From positions 13,231-77,230 of the forward strand of contig NZ_DATFIP010000014.1 in NCBI RefSeq assembly GCF_035270045.1: a stretch of DNA of 64,000 nt, given 5' to 3'. Origin of the DNA: Salibaculum sp035270045. Its GTDB lineage: Bacteria > Pseudomonadota > Alphaproteobacteria > Rhodobacterales > Rhodobacteraceae. The notes under the pieces are model-generated. The model worked only from the letters and a program-made list of their open reading frames with translations, was not told the origin of the DNA and did no database searches. A program made the position numbers and the translations under genes. Every line of letters begins with the position of its first letter. Positions within the stretch are counted from its first letter, which is position 1. Of this stretch, positions 26,970 through 35,299 are shown piece after piece.

Positions 26970-28603
26970 CCCGAGAGCTGCGAAAACGCGCGCTGCGATT
27001 GGCCGTCGCGGCACTGATTTTTCACCTGCTTCTGATCCAGCCCAACCATCCCGCGGCAATGACCCGGGAAGCGCTCTGGGTCTTGCCGCTGGAGCTTCCG
27101 GTGATCCTGCTGGGCTTGATCGCGATGCCCTTGGCAAATTGGAGCACCGTGGTGCGCGGGTTCCTGGTGGCGGTTTTGATGACGCTCGCGCTGCTCAAAA
27201 CGGCGGACTTCTTGATGTTCACGGCGCTTGGACGCGGCTTCAACCCGGTTGCTGACATGTCGCTTGTCGAGGCAGGACTGCGCCTTGCCACCGGAGCCAT
27301 CGGCCACGCCCTGACCCTGATCGTCATGCTTATCGCCCTGGTGGCCGGCGCTGGCACGGGCTGGGCCGTGTGGTGGGCCAGTGGGGTTTGGGCCCGGATC
27401 GCAGCACCACCTGCCCTTGCGTGGACATCGGCGGCTGCATCCATGCTTTTTGCCGGCGTCGCGACCGTCCAGGTCGGCCATGCCATGGGGCGCTGGACTC
27501 TTCCGCTTGACCCGCCCGGTGCTGCATTCACCGCCCGGGTCGGCGTCGAGCGCATCGAGACGGTGCGCATGACACTGGCCAACTTGCGGACCTTCAAGGA
27601 GGCGGCGGGCAACGACCCCTACGCGGCGCATGCGGGCCTTTTGGAAGGGATCGATCGGGATGTGCTGATTGTCTTTGTCGAAAGTTATGGCCGTGCAAGC
27701 CTGGACACACCGCTCTACGCCGAGACCCACCGCGCCACGCTGAGTGCGGCCGAAGAGAGGCTGGGGAAATTGGGTTTGTCCATCCGCTCGGGGTTTCTGA
27801 GTGCGCCCACGCGTGGCGGGCAAAGCTGGCTCAGCCATGCGACCTTTTCCAACGGACTTTGGGTCACCGACCAGATGAGCTACGGCGCCGTCCTTTCCAG
27901 TGGGCGTCGCACACTGTTCCACCTTGCCTCCGACGCGGGATTCCATACCGCCGCGGTCATGCCACAAATAACGCTCGACTGGCCGGAATCCTCCTTGATG
28001 GGCTTCGAAACCGTGTTGGCCGCCGATGACCTCGGCTACGCCGGGCTACCGTTCAATTGGGTCACGATGCCCGATCAGTTCACTTTCGCCGCACTGGACC
28101 GGTTGCTGCGGGAGGCCGGGGACGACAGGCCGCTGTTCGCGCAACTCGCGCTTGGGTCGTCGCACGCCCCATGGGTTCCGGTGCCCGACCTCGTTGCATG
28201 GGATGAAATCGGCGATGGCCGCATCTTCAACGCCATGGCCACATCGGGCGAAACGCCCGAGGCGGTTTGGCGCGACCGGGATCGCGTGCGCGACCAGTAC
28301 CGCCGCGCCATCGACTATGCGTTGCGGGTCGTGTTCGACTATGCCGCGCTGCACGCCCCCGATCCGCCACTTATTTTCGTGGTGGGCGACCACCAGGCGG
28401 CGGACTTCGTCGCGCTGGACGGACGTCCTGACGTGCCGGTTCATGTCATTGGCCCAAAAGCCCTGGTGAGCCCGGTCGAGGGATGGGGTTGGACCGAGGG
28501 CCTTCTTCCCGAAGACCAGTCAGAGGTCTTGTCGATGGCGCGCATGCGCGATCTGATCCTGGACGCGTATTCTCGCCCACCCGGTACGGGCGCGGACAGT
28601 TGA
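26966..28603 (+). CDS. LtaS/OpgB-like sulfatase-fold phospho-alcohol transferase
   Basis: This 545-residue protein has about five N-terminal membrane helices and a periplasmic alkaline-phosphatase/sulfatase-fold domain. Expected active-site residues are seen: Glu239 (VESYGR), a Thr nucleophile candidate at 282 (APTRGG), and Asp475-His476 (VGDHQ), as in lipoteichoic-acid synthase and phosphoglycerol or phosphoethanolamine transferases. It lacks the Cys/Ser-x-Pro motif of true sulfatases. The ATG at 26966 forms ATGA with the upstream stop. Context near opgGH suggests it may decorate glucans or lipids; the substrate is inferred. Confidence 0.8.
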   Translation: MTRELRKRALRLAVAALIFHLLLIQPNHPAAMTREALWVLPLELPVILLGLIAMPLANWSTVVRGFLVAVLMTLALLKTADFLMFTALGRGFNPVADMSLVEAGLRLATGAIGHALTLIVMLIALVAGAGTGWAVWWASGVWARIAAPPALAWTSAAASMLFAGVATVQVGHAMGRWTLPLDPPGAAFTARVGVERIETVRMTLANLRTFKEAAGNDPYAAHAGLLEGIDRDVLIVFVESYGRASLDTPLYAETHRATLSAAEERLGKLGLSIRSGFLSAPTRGGQSWLSHATFSNGLWVTDQMSYGAVLSSGRRTLFHLASDAGFHTAAVMPQITLDWPESSLMGFETVLAADDLGYAGLPFNWVTMPDQFTFAALDRLLREAGDDRPLFAQLALGSSHAPWVPVPDLVAWDEIGDGRIFNAMATSGETPEAVWRDRDRVRDQYRRAIDYALRVVFDYAALHAPDPPLIFVVGDHQAADFVALDGRPDVPVHVIGPKALVSPVEGWGWTEGLLPEDQSEVLSMARMRDLILDAYSRPPGTGADS

Positions 28604-29568
28604 GACCGCCCGGCCCCAGAATCCCCGGCTGGATCATCAGGATCGCACAAGTCGTCGTCGCCCTGGGCCTGCTCGCGATGATCTGGCGCGCAGCGGATGG
28701 GCCGGAGGCGGCGCGCAGCCTTGCCGCGTCTGACTGGCGGTGGCTCGCGCTGGCGCTCGTGCTTCTGAGTGTCCAGACCGTGCTGTCGGCGCTGCGCTGG
28801 CAACTGACAGCCCGGCAGTTGGGCATCGCGCTGCCGACCGGGCAAGCCCTGCGAGAATACTATCTCTCGCAGGTCGTGAACCAGTCGCTGCCGGGCGGAA
28901 TGGCGGGTGACGCGGGCCGTGCCGTGCGCTCACGGGGGCAAGCGGGCCTTTTGGCGGCGGGACAGGCGGTCTTGTTCGAGCGGCTGGCCGGGCAGATCGG
29001 CCTTTTCGCCACGCTCGGCGTGGCCTTCATGGCGACCCTTGCGTTTCCCGGCGGTTTGGAGTGGCCGCGGTGGCTGCTCGGGCCTGTCGCACTACTGCTG
29101 GCAATCGGCTTGAGCCTGCCCGTTCTGGCGCTCGGAGCGCGCGCGCTTCCGGGCGCCGCAGGGCGCACCGCCCGCCACCTCGGGAGGGCCTTCCTCAGGG
29201 CACTGGCAGCCCGCAACGTCTGGCCCAGACAGGTCGTTTTCAGCCTCGGCACCACGGTCTGCAACCTGGCAGCATTCACATGCGCCGCGCGGGCGGTTGG
29301 CGCGGAGCTCAGCCCGGGCGCTGTCACAGCACTTGTCCCGCTGGTCCTCCTCACGATGGTCATACCGATCTCCATTTCGGGCTGGGGCCTGAGAGAGGGT
29401 GCTGCGGTGACGCTTTTGCCCGTCGCCGGCGTGGCGGCCAGCGACGGACTGGCGGCAAGCGTGGCCTTCGGGCTGGTCTTCGTCGCGGCGGTTATGCCCG
29501 GAATCGTCATGTTGTGGCTGAAACCGCGGGCAAAGCCCTCAGGAAATGGGCCCTTGACCATGCCGTGA
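28600..29568 (+). CDS. LPG-synthase-type integral membrane protein (UPF0104/flippase-like)
   Basis: This 322-residue polytopic protein with about eight helices matches the membrane domain of lysylphosphatidylglycerol synthases: LSALRWQLTARQLG, then YYLSQVVNQSLPGGMAGDAGRA, and a SISGWGLREGAA segment. Stand-alone copies are thought to flip or bind lipids. There is no aminoacyl-transfer domain. The TTG at 28600 overlaps the upstream stop (TTGA) and is preferred because the previous gene occupies the earlier part of this frame. It is the third gene of a coupled set. Confidence 0.78.
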   Translation: MRPPGPRIPGWIIRIAQVVVALGLLAMIWRAADGPEAARSLAASDWRWLALALVLLSVQTVLSALRWQLTARQLGIALPTGQALREYYLSQVVNQSLPGGMAGDAGRAVRSRGQAGLLAAGQAVLFERLAGQIGLFATLGVAFMATLAFPGGLEWPRWLLGPVALLLAIGLSLPVLALGARALPGAAGRTARHLGRAFLRALAARNVWPRQVVFSLGTTVCNLAAFTCAARAVGAELSPGAVTALVPLVLLTMVIPISISGWGLREGAAVTLLPVAGVAASDGLAASVAFGLVFVAAVMPGIVMLWLKPRAKPSGNGPLTMP

Positions 29569-29656
29569 GCCGTGCGGAACGATCCAACCCAAGCCGTTGC
29601 CTTGTTTCTTACCGGTTCACCTCTACCCTCTGTCCGAGAACTGCAAGGAACAGAAA

Positions 29657-30655
29657 ATGAGAATGACCCCGAACCGCCGCACCTTTCTTGGAACCGGCGC
29701 CGCGACACTTGGCGCGGGCGCGCTGACCCTTGCCGCCGTGCCTCGCGCGTCGGCGCAAGCCACCGCCAGCCTGCAACTTTCCTGGCTGCATTCCGCTCAA
29801 TTCGCGGGGAGTTATATCGCGCTGGACCGTGGCTGGTGGTCGGATGCCGGGCTTGACGTATCGTTGCTGCCCGGTGGGCCAAACGCGCCGGTCGAGCCGC
29901 CCGTGGTGTCCGGAACGGCACTTGTCGGCATTTCCGCGGCCGATTACACCGCAGCGGCCGTCGAACAAGGCGCGCCGTTCAAGATCCTCGGGGTGGCGAT
30001 GCAGAAGAACCCGTTCGTGATCGCGTCGCTGCCAGCCAACCCGGTAAACGAGCCCGCAGATCTGGTGGGCAAGCGGATTGGCATGGCGCTGGCCAACACG
30101 CCGGTCCTGCAGGCCCTCTGCACGCTGAACGACGTCGATATCGACGAGATCGAGATCGTCCCGACCCAGTATTCCGCCCAGCCCCTGCTGGCAGGCGAGG
30201 TTGACTGCCTGCTCTGCTGGGAAACGGACCTGCCAGTCGCGATGGCGATGCAGGGCGTCGACAGCCTGACCATGTTGATGGCCGACCATGGCTATGCCGT
30301 GCATTCCCAGACCTACATCGCGACCGATGACAGCCTTGCCAATCGCCGCGAGGAGCTGGTCGCACTGATGTCGGGCGAGGTGCGCGGATGGGAGGCCTAT
30401 CGCGAAGACACGGATGCCGCCGCCGCATTGACAGTGGGAATGTTCCCGGATGCGGGCCTCGATCCGGAAACGCAGAAACTACAGGCCGCGCGGCAGGTGC
30501 CGCTGATGTTTTCCGATCTGACGGACGCCAATGGCTTCGGCTGGTGGACGGATGACACCGTCGCCGCCAATATCGAGACGCTCGCTCTTCTTGGGCGGAC
30601 CGTTACGCCGGACCTGTGGGATCGCTCCATTCTCGAAGAGGTCCATGGCACGTGA
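29657..30655 (+). CDS. ABC transporter substrate-binding protein (NMT1/THI5-like)
   Basis: This 332-residue periplasmic protein has a twin-Arg signal (NRRTFLG, ending ASAQA). The body follows the SsuA/TauA/ThiY group: LSWLHSAQFAGSYIALDRGWW, then VGISAADY, and LLCWETDLP. Such proteins bind thiamine-precursor pyrimidines, sulfonates or similar small organics. No TPP riboswitch consensus is seen in the 88 bases upstream, which weakens a thiamine role. AAGGAAC precedes the ATG. It overlaps the ATPase gene by 11 bases. Confidence 0.85.
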   Translation: MRMTPNRRTFLGTGAATLGAGALTLAAVPRASAQATASLQLSWLHSAQFAGSYIALDRGWWSDAGLDVSLLPGGPNAPVEPPVVSGTALVGISAADYTAAAVEQGAPFKILGVAMQKNPFVIASLPANPVNEPADLVGKRIGMALANTPVLQALCTLNDVDIDEIEIVPTQYSAQPLLAGEVDCLLCWETDLPVAMAMQGVDSLTMLMADHGYAVHSQTYIATDDSLANRREELVALMSGEVRGWEAYREDTDAAAALTVGMFPDAGLDPETQKLQAARQVPLMFSDLTDANGFGWWTDDTVAANIETLALLGRTVTPDLWDRSILEEVHGT

Positions 30656-31445
30656 CGTGACCCCCCCTCCGGAAGTCGTGTGCGCTTCCCTTGCCAAGAC
30701 CTTCGCCGGTCGCACCGAGGCGGTCCATCCGATCGACCTGACCTTCACGGCAGGCCGGACCACCGCTTTGGTGGGGCCATCTGGATGCGGGAAATCGACC
30801 CTTCTGCGGATGGTGGCGGGGCTTGAGAGCCCGAGTGCCGGCACGGTCGAGATCGGCGGGGCACCGCCCGCGGCGACACTCCGGCGCGCTGGCCTGTCGG
30901 TGGCGTTTCAGGACCCGTCCCTCCTCCCGTGGCGAAGTGTGCGCGGAAACATGGAGCTTGCGCTGACCCTCGCGCGGCGGCGCGTGGAGTCATCGGAAAT
31001 CGACCAGTTGATCGCCCTGGTCGGCCTGGAAGGGTTTGGCGACACGCGCCCCGCCGAACTGTCGGGCGGCATGCGCCAGCGCGCTGCCATCGCGCGGGCA
31101 CTTGCAACGCGTCCGGGCCTTCTGCTTCTTGATGAGCCGTTCGGAGCGGTCGACGAACTGACCCGGAGGCAGCTGGCGCAGGATCTGCCCCGGATCTGGG
31201 AAGCGCGTGGCACGACGACGATCCTTGTTACCCATTCCGTCAGCGAGGCGGTGCTTTTGTCAGACCGGGTCATCGTCTTGTCGCCGCGCCCTGCCGCGAT
31301 CGTGGACGATATCGAGATTGATCTGCCGCGCCCGCGCGCCAAGGATGCGGGCCGGGGCGACCGGGCCATCGCCTTGACCGACCGCGTCTTCGCGGCGCTC
31401 GCCCAGGGAATGGCGACCGCCAACCCGCCGCTGGCCGCCCAATGA
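30645..31445 (+). CDS. ABC transporter ATP-binding protein (nitrate/sulfonate/taurine type)
   Basis: This 266-residue ATPase has Walker A GPSGCGKST, Q-loop FQDPSLLPWRSV, signature LSGGMRQRAAIARAL and Walker B LLLLDEPFGAVD. The PSLLPW and DEPFGAVDELTR boxes are those of SsuB/TauB-type importers. It is coupled on both sides: 11-base overlap with the binding protein and ATGA overlap with the permease. Confidence 0.9.
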   Translation: MARDVTPPPEVVCASLAKTFAGRTEAVHPIDLTFTAGRTTALVGPSGCGKSTLLRMVAGLESPSAGTVEIGGAPPAATLRRAGLSVAFQDPSLLPWRSVRGNMELALTLARRRVESSEIDQLIALVGLEGFGDTRPAELSGGMRQRAAIARALATRPGLLLLDEPFGAVDELTRRQLAQDLPRIWEARGTTTILVTHSVSEAVLLSDRVIVLSPRPAAIVDDIEIDLPRPRAKDAGRGDRAIALTDRVFAALAQGMATANPPLAAQ

Positions 31446-33037
31446 ACCCCATGGGTGTCGGTGCCGAACCGCTGGTGGCCTCGCGGCGGCGCGGGCGCGT
31501 CGCATTCGGCCCGGTGCTCGGCGCGCTCCTGCTGCTTGTCGGCTGGGAGGCGGCAGGCCGCGGTCTGACCGATGCCTTCGTGCTGGCCGCGCCCAGCGAA
31601 GTGGCGCGTTATCTCATGCGCGACTGGCAACTGATGACGCGCGCGCTTGGTGTCACGCTCGGCAACGCGGCGGCCGGGTTCGCGATAGGCAACCTTGCCG
31701 CTGTGATGCTTGCCGGGCTTGCGCTGATCTGGCCGCGAAGCGAGCGCGTGATCACCGGGCTCGCGCTGCTGGTTTTCTGTCTGCCCCTGGTCGCGACGGG
31801 GCCGATCCTGCGCGTCTTCTTCGGACCGGGGCCGGGCCCACAGATCACGCTGGCCGCGCTCGCGGTCTACTACACCACTCTCGTTCCGCTCCTTGTGGGC
31901 CTGCGCGCCGCGCCTGCCAGCTGGTTCGACCTCGTGCGCAGTTATGGGCGCGGTCGGCTGTCCGCACTGATCCATGTGCGGGCCATGGCGGCACTGCCCT
32001 ACCTGTTCGCCGGGCTGCAGATCGCGGCGCCGGCAGCGTTCCTCGGCGCGATGGTGGGCGAGTTCACGGGCGCCGAGCGCGGAATGGGCGTGCTGACGAT
32101 CCGGGCAATCCGGGCACTCGACGTGGAAATGACCTGGGGGCTTGCGAGCGTGGCGACAATGGTGGCGATCCTGGCCTACCTTGCGATCGGTGCGCTTGCC
32201 CGCCGGGTGTTGCTGGAGCAACCGCCACTGATTCTTGCCGCGTCTGCGCCGCCGGGCACGCGTCGTCCGGAGGGCTGGGTCGATACGGGCGTCCTGCTTG
32301 TTCTGGCGGTCGGCGGCTGGGCGGGGGCGATATGGGTGTTCGATCTGAACCCCTTTTTCGCCAAGGGTCCGGGCGATGTGGTCAACGCGCTCCTGCTGGC
32401 CCCCGATGCGGCGGAGACCCGGCGCACGATCGGCGAAGCGCTGACCGAGAGTGTTGTTTATCTCATCCCGGGCTACCTCGCGGGGCTCTTGGCGGGCGCG
32501 ACGCTTGCGGCGCTGTTGGTTCTCGTTCCCGTGGTTGCCAGTACTGCCATGCCGCTGGCGATTGCGCTCCGGTCCGTTCCCATAGTAACCACCGCGCCCC
32601 TGGTGGTGCTGTTGATCGGGCGCGGGGCCGTGGGGACCATCGTCCTTGTCGCCGTCATGGTCTTTTTCCCCACCTTCGTGGCCTGCCTGCACGGCCTGAG
32701 ACAGGCGCCGGGCCAGGTGATGTCCGTCTTCGACAGTTATGCCGCAGGGCCATGGGCACGACTGGTCCGCGTGCGCATCCCCGCGATGCTGCCGGCCTTT
32801 TTCGCAGCCGCTCGCATGGCAGTCCCGGCCTCGGTCCTTGCCGTGACGGTCGTCGAGTGGCTGGCCACCGGATCGGGCATTGGCAGCCTGATGGCGCTGT
32901 CGGCCTCGCTTTCAGACTATGACGTTCTGTGGTCGTCAGTCGTGCTGGTCTCGGCACTTTCCGCGCTCGGCTACGTGTTGGTGGGGGCGGCGGAACGGCG
33001 GGTGCTGGCCGTCTACGCGCCGGAGCAACTGGCATGA
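31442..33037 (+). CDS. ABC permease with two fused SsuC-type domains
   Basis: This 531-residue protein contains two complete binding-protein-dependent permease halves. Each begins with an LLLLVGWE- or VLLVLAVGGW-like helix and carries its own EAA-type loop (residues near 160-195 and 420-455; VRSYGRGRLSAL and FDSYAAGPWARLVRVRIPAM). One polypeptide therefore supplies both membrane halves of the importer. SsuC-type permeases usually have a single domain of about 260 residues, so this is a tandem fusion. The stop overlaps the glycosyltransferase start by 4 bases. Confidence 0.85.
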   Translation: MNPMGVGAEPLVASRRRGRVAFGPVLGALLLLVGWEAAGRGLTDAFVLAAPSEVARYLMRDWQLMTRALGVTLGNAAAGFAIGNLAAVMLAGLALIWPRSERVITGLALLVFCLPLVATGPILRVFFGPGPGPQITLAALAVYYTTLVPLLVGLRAAPASWFDLVRSYGRGRLSALIHVRAMAALPYLFAGLQIAAPAAFLGAMVGEFTGAERGMGVLTIRAIRALDVEMTWGLASVATMVAILAYLAIGALARRVLLEQPPLILAASAPPGTRRPEGWVDTGVLLVLAVGGWAGAIWVFDLNPFFAKGPGDVVNALLLAPDAAETRRTIGEALTESVVYLIPGYLAGLLAGATLAALLVLVPVVASTAMPLAIALRSVPIVTTAPLVVLLIGRGAVGTIVLVAVMVFFPTFVACLHGLRQAPGQVMSVFDSYAAGPWARLVRVRIPAMLPAFFAAARMAVPASVLAVTVVEWLATGSGIGSLMALSASLSDYDVLWSSVVLVSALSALGYVLVGAAERRVLAVYAPEQLA

Positions 33038-34077
33038 ACCTGCGACGCGCGGCATTTGCGATCCCGGGCGACATCACGACGCCGACCGGGGGCTACTTCT
33101 ACGAACGCCGTCTGCTCGAAGGGCTGCGCGGCCAAGGCCGCGACGTGCGTCACCTGCGGCTGGGAGCTTCGTTTCCCGACCCGAACGCGACGGACATGGC
33201 AGATGCCATCGCACAGCTCGAAAGTCTGGACCCGGACAGCGCCGTGATCCTCGACGGGTTCGTTTCGGCGACACTGGACACGGATGCGCTGGCACGGCTG
33301 CATGTGCCAAGTGTGGCCATGGTTCATCACCCGCTGGCGCTGGAAGTCGGGCTTGACCCGGATCGCCGCGAACACCTGTTTCAGATCGAACGCGCGAACC
33401 TCGCCCATATCGACCATGTCCTGGTGCCGAGCCCGGCCACGGCAGCAATGCTGACAGGGTCCTTTGGCGTCGCGGCGGAGCGGATCACCATCGCGCGGCC
33501 CGGGACTGACCGGCCGACCCGGGCGCCTGCACCGGTCAGGCCACCGCTGATCCTCTGCGTGGGCATCCAGCATCCGCGCAAGGGACATGATATCCTTTTG
33601 CGGGCGCTGGCGCGTCTGACGGACCTGGACTGGACCGCCGTGATCGTGGGCCAGTCCTACGACGCGGAGTTCGCCCGGAAACTAGCGAACCTGCGTGAGG
33701 AGTTGGGCCTGGGCGCCCGGGTGACGCTGGCCGGCTATGTATCCGATACCGACTTGGCCGACCTTTATGCGACGGCGTCGCTCTTCGCTCTCGCCACGCG
33801 CTACGAGGGCTACGGCCTGGTCTTCGACGAGGCGCTCGCTTATGGCCTGCCGATCGTCAGCTGTCGCACCGGCGCCGTCCCGGAGACGGTTCCGGCTGCG
33901 GCCGGCCGTCTCGTCGCCACGGATGATCCGGGGGCCTTCGCCGATGCCTTGGCCGACCTGCTGACGGACGAAGGGGCATATGGCAGGTGCGCGGCCGCGG
34001 CCTTGGCTGCCGGAGAAAGCCTGCCAACTTGGCGCGACACGGCCGACACGGCCGGACTTGTGTTGGACGGCTTGTAG
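33034..34077 (+). CDS. Family 4 glycosyltransferase
   Basis: This 347-residue GT-B enzyme starts with an N-terminal PTGGYFYERRLLEGL nucleotide-sugar fold. The GT4 donor site is GIQHPRKGHDIL, followed by the EGYGLVFDEALAYGLP retaining-GT E-x7-E box and SCRTGAVPE. It transfers sugar from a nucleotide donor in the cytoplasm; the acceptor is unknown. Translation is coupled to the ABC permease (ATGA), an unusual partner. A 196-base gap with no gene follows, up to the convergent tricarboxylate island. Confidence 0.83.
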   Translation: MNLRRAAFAIPGDITTPTGGYFYERRLLEGLRGQGRDVRHLRLGASFPDPNATDMADAIAQLESLDPDSAVILDGFVSATLDTDALARLHVPSVAMVHHPLALEVGLDPDRREHLFQIERANLAHIDHVLVPSPATAAMLTGSFGVAAERITIARPGTDRPTRAPAPVRPPLILCVGIQHPRKGHDILLRALARLTDLDWTAVIVGQSYDAEFARKLANLREELGLGARVTLAGYVSDTDLADLYATASLFALATRYEGYGLVFDEALAYGLPIVSCRTGAVPETVPAAAGRLVATDDPGAFADALADLLTDEGAYGRCAAAALAAGESLPTWRDTADTAGLVLDGL

Positions 34078-34273
34078 CACGGCAGAGGCGCTCAGGGCGT
34101 GCAACAGGTCCGTCTGGAAGTGATGGCCGGGATGGTGCCAGGCGCCAAACGCCCACGTCGAGAATGCCCTTCATGCGTGCCAACCCTGGGGCCTTTGCGA
34201 GGGTCGGCGCTGGTACACCACGCCTCGGGACACTGCCACCACGCCGAGCAGGGATGAACGAGGCATCCTGATC

Positions 34274-35299
34274 CTAGGGTTGCTCCATGGAATCTTCCCA
34301 TTCCGCGAGAAAGGCTCGCCGATTGAGAGGGTCGAGGTAGACCATGAGCGCCGGCCCAAGGCGGATCGGGCCAAAGCTGGATGCTCGCCCCATTTCCGCT
34401 GCAATCAGCGGTGGCAAATGCCAATTTCCCGGCTTTTCTCGCAGGCCGAGATCGGCCAGCATATCGATCATCGCACCAGCTGCTTCCGGCTGTTGCGCGG
34501 CTTTCGGAACGATTGCAGTCCGCAGGATGACGTTGGAAAAATCCTGCATGCGCAGAATCTTGACACGACCGCCGCTATATCGCGCTATGCGTTCCGCCGC
34601 ATAGGAGCCGAGGACGTTATAGGCCAGCGCCAGTCGGCCCGCGCGAACATCGTCGATCATCTCCCCCGAGCAGCAGTAGAGTTGTGGATCGAGGCGCCCC
34701 ATGACCTCGGTGAGCCGCCAGTAGGCATCAGTGGCACGGGACTCCTGCGTGGCATAGAGATAGCCAAGCCCGCTCTCGCGAACGTCGTAGGTCCCGACTG
34801 CGCCACCGAACACATCGGGATTCTCCCGAAGCAGATTGATCAATTCCTGCCGAGTCGAGGGAATCTCGAGTCCGTCAAGCCGGTCGGTCGACAAGACGAC
34901 CACGGCCGGTTCGGCGGTAAAGCCGAATATCAGGTCTCGCCAACGTGCCCATGCCGGAAGGGCCGCCGTTGCATCCGAACGATAGCTTTGGGCAAAACCG
35001 TCATTCGCGAGACGGAATTGAAGGTCCATCGCCGACGACAGCGCAAGGTCGAATGCCGCACCCTGCCTGATGGCGCGATACAGTTCTGCGGAGGACACGA
35101 CAGTGTAGTCGACCGACAACTCCGGTCGCCTCTCTTGAAACGCGAGAATATAGGGTTCGAAAACCTCGAGGTCGGCAGTGGACAGAATGCGCAGCACCTG
35201 ATCGCCGGACCCCTCGTAGGACCTCTGGTTTTCAATGACCATGGCATTGGACAGCGATGCCCAGACCATCATCACAAAGGCAAGACAAGCGTAACGCAT
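34274..35299 (-). CDS. Periplasmic binding protein encoded with the TctDE two-component system
   Basis: This 341-residue exported protein has a signal peptide (first 19 residues) and a class II periplasmic-binding fold of the ABC/Fe-type group (LRILSTADLEVFEPYILAFQ, then LYRAIRQG, and LAYNVLGSYA). A CC pair sits in YCCSGEM. No ABC permease or ATPase is near. It overlaps the sensor kinase by 28 bases at the end of a regulator-kinase-binding protein operon, so it probably presents a ligand to the kinase rather than serving transport. It differs in family from TctC. The role is inferred from position. Confidence 0.8.
   Translation of the reverse strand: MRYACLAFVMMVWASLSNAMVIENQRSYEGSGDQVLRILSTADLEVFEPYILAFQERRPELSVDYTVVSSAELYRAIRQGAAFDLALSSAMDLQFRLANDGFAQSYRSDATAALPAWARWRDLIFGFTAEPAVVVLSTDRLDGLEIPSTRQELINLLRENPDVFGGAVGTYDVRESGLGYLYATQESRATDAYWRLTEVMGRLDPQLYCCSGEMIDDVRAGRLALAYNVLGSYAAERIARYSGGRVKILRMQDFSNVILRTAIVPKAAQQPEAAGAMIDMLADLGLREKPGNWHLPPLIAAEMGRASSFGPIRLGPALMVYLDPLNRRAFLAEWEDSMEQP

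Noticed and set aside
29569..29656. TPP riboswitch ahead of the THI5-like binding protein
   Set aside because: Only 88 bases are available and the conserved CUGAGA and ACCUGA elements are absent.
34078..34273. Possible gene remnant between the glycosyltransferase and the tct binding protein
   Set aside because: Short frames on both strands show no motif; the stretch is most simply a convergent 3' spacer.
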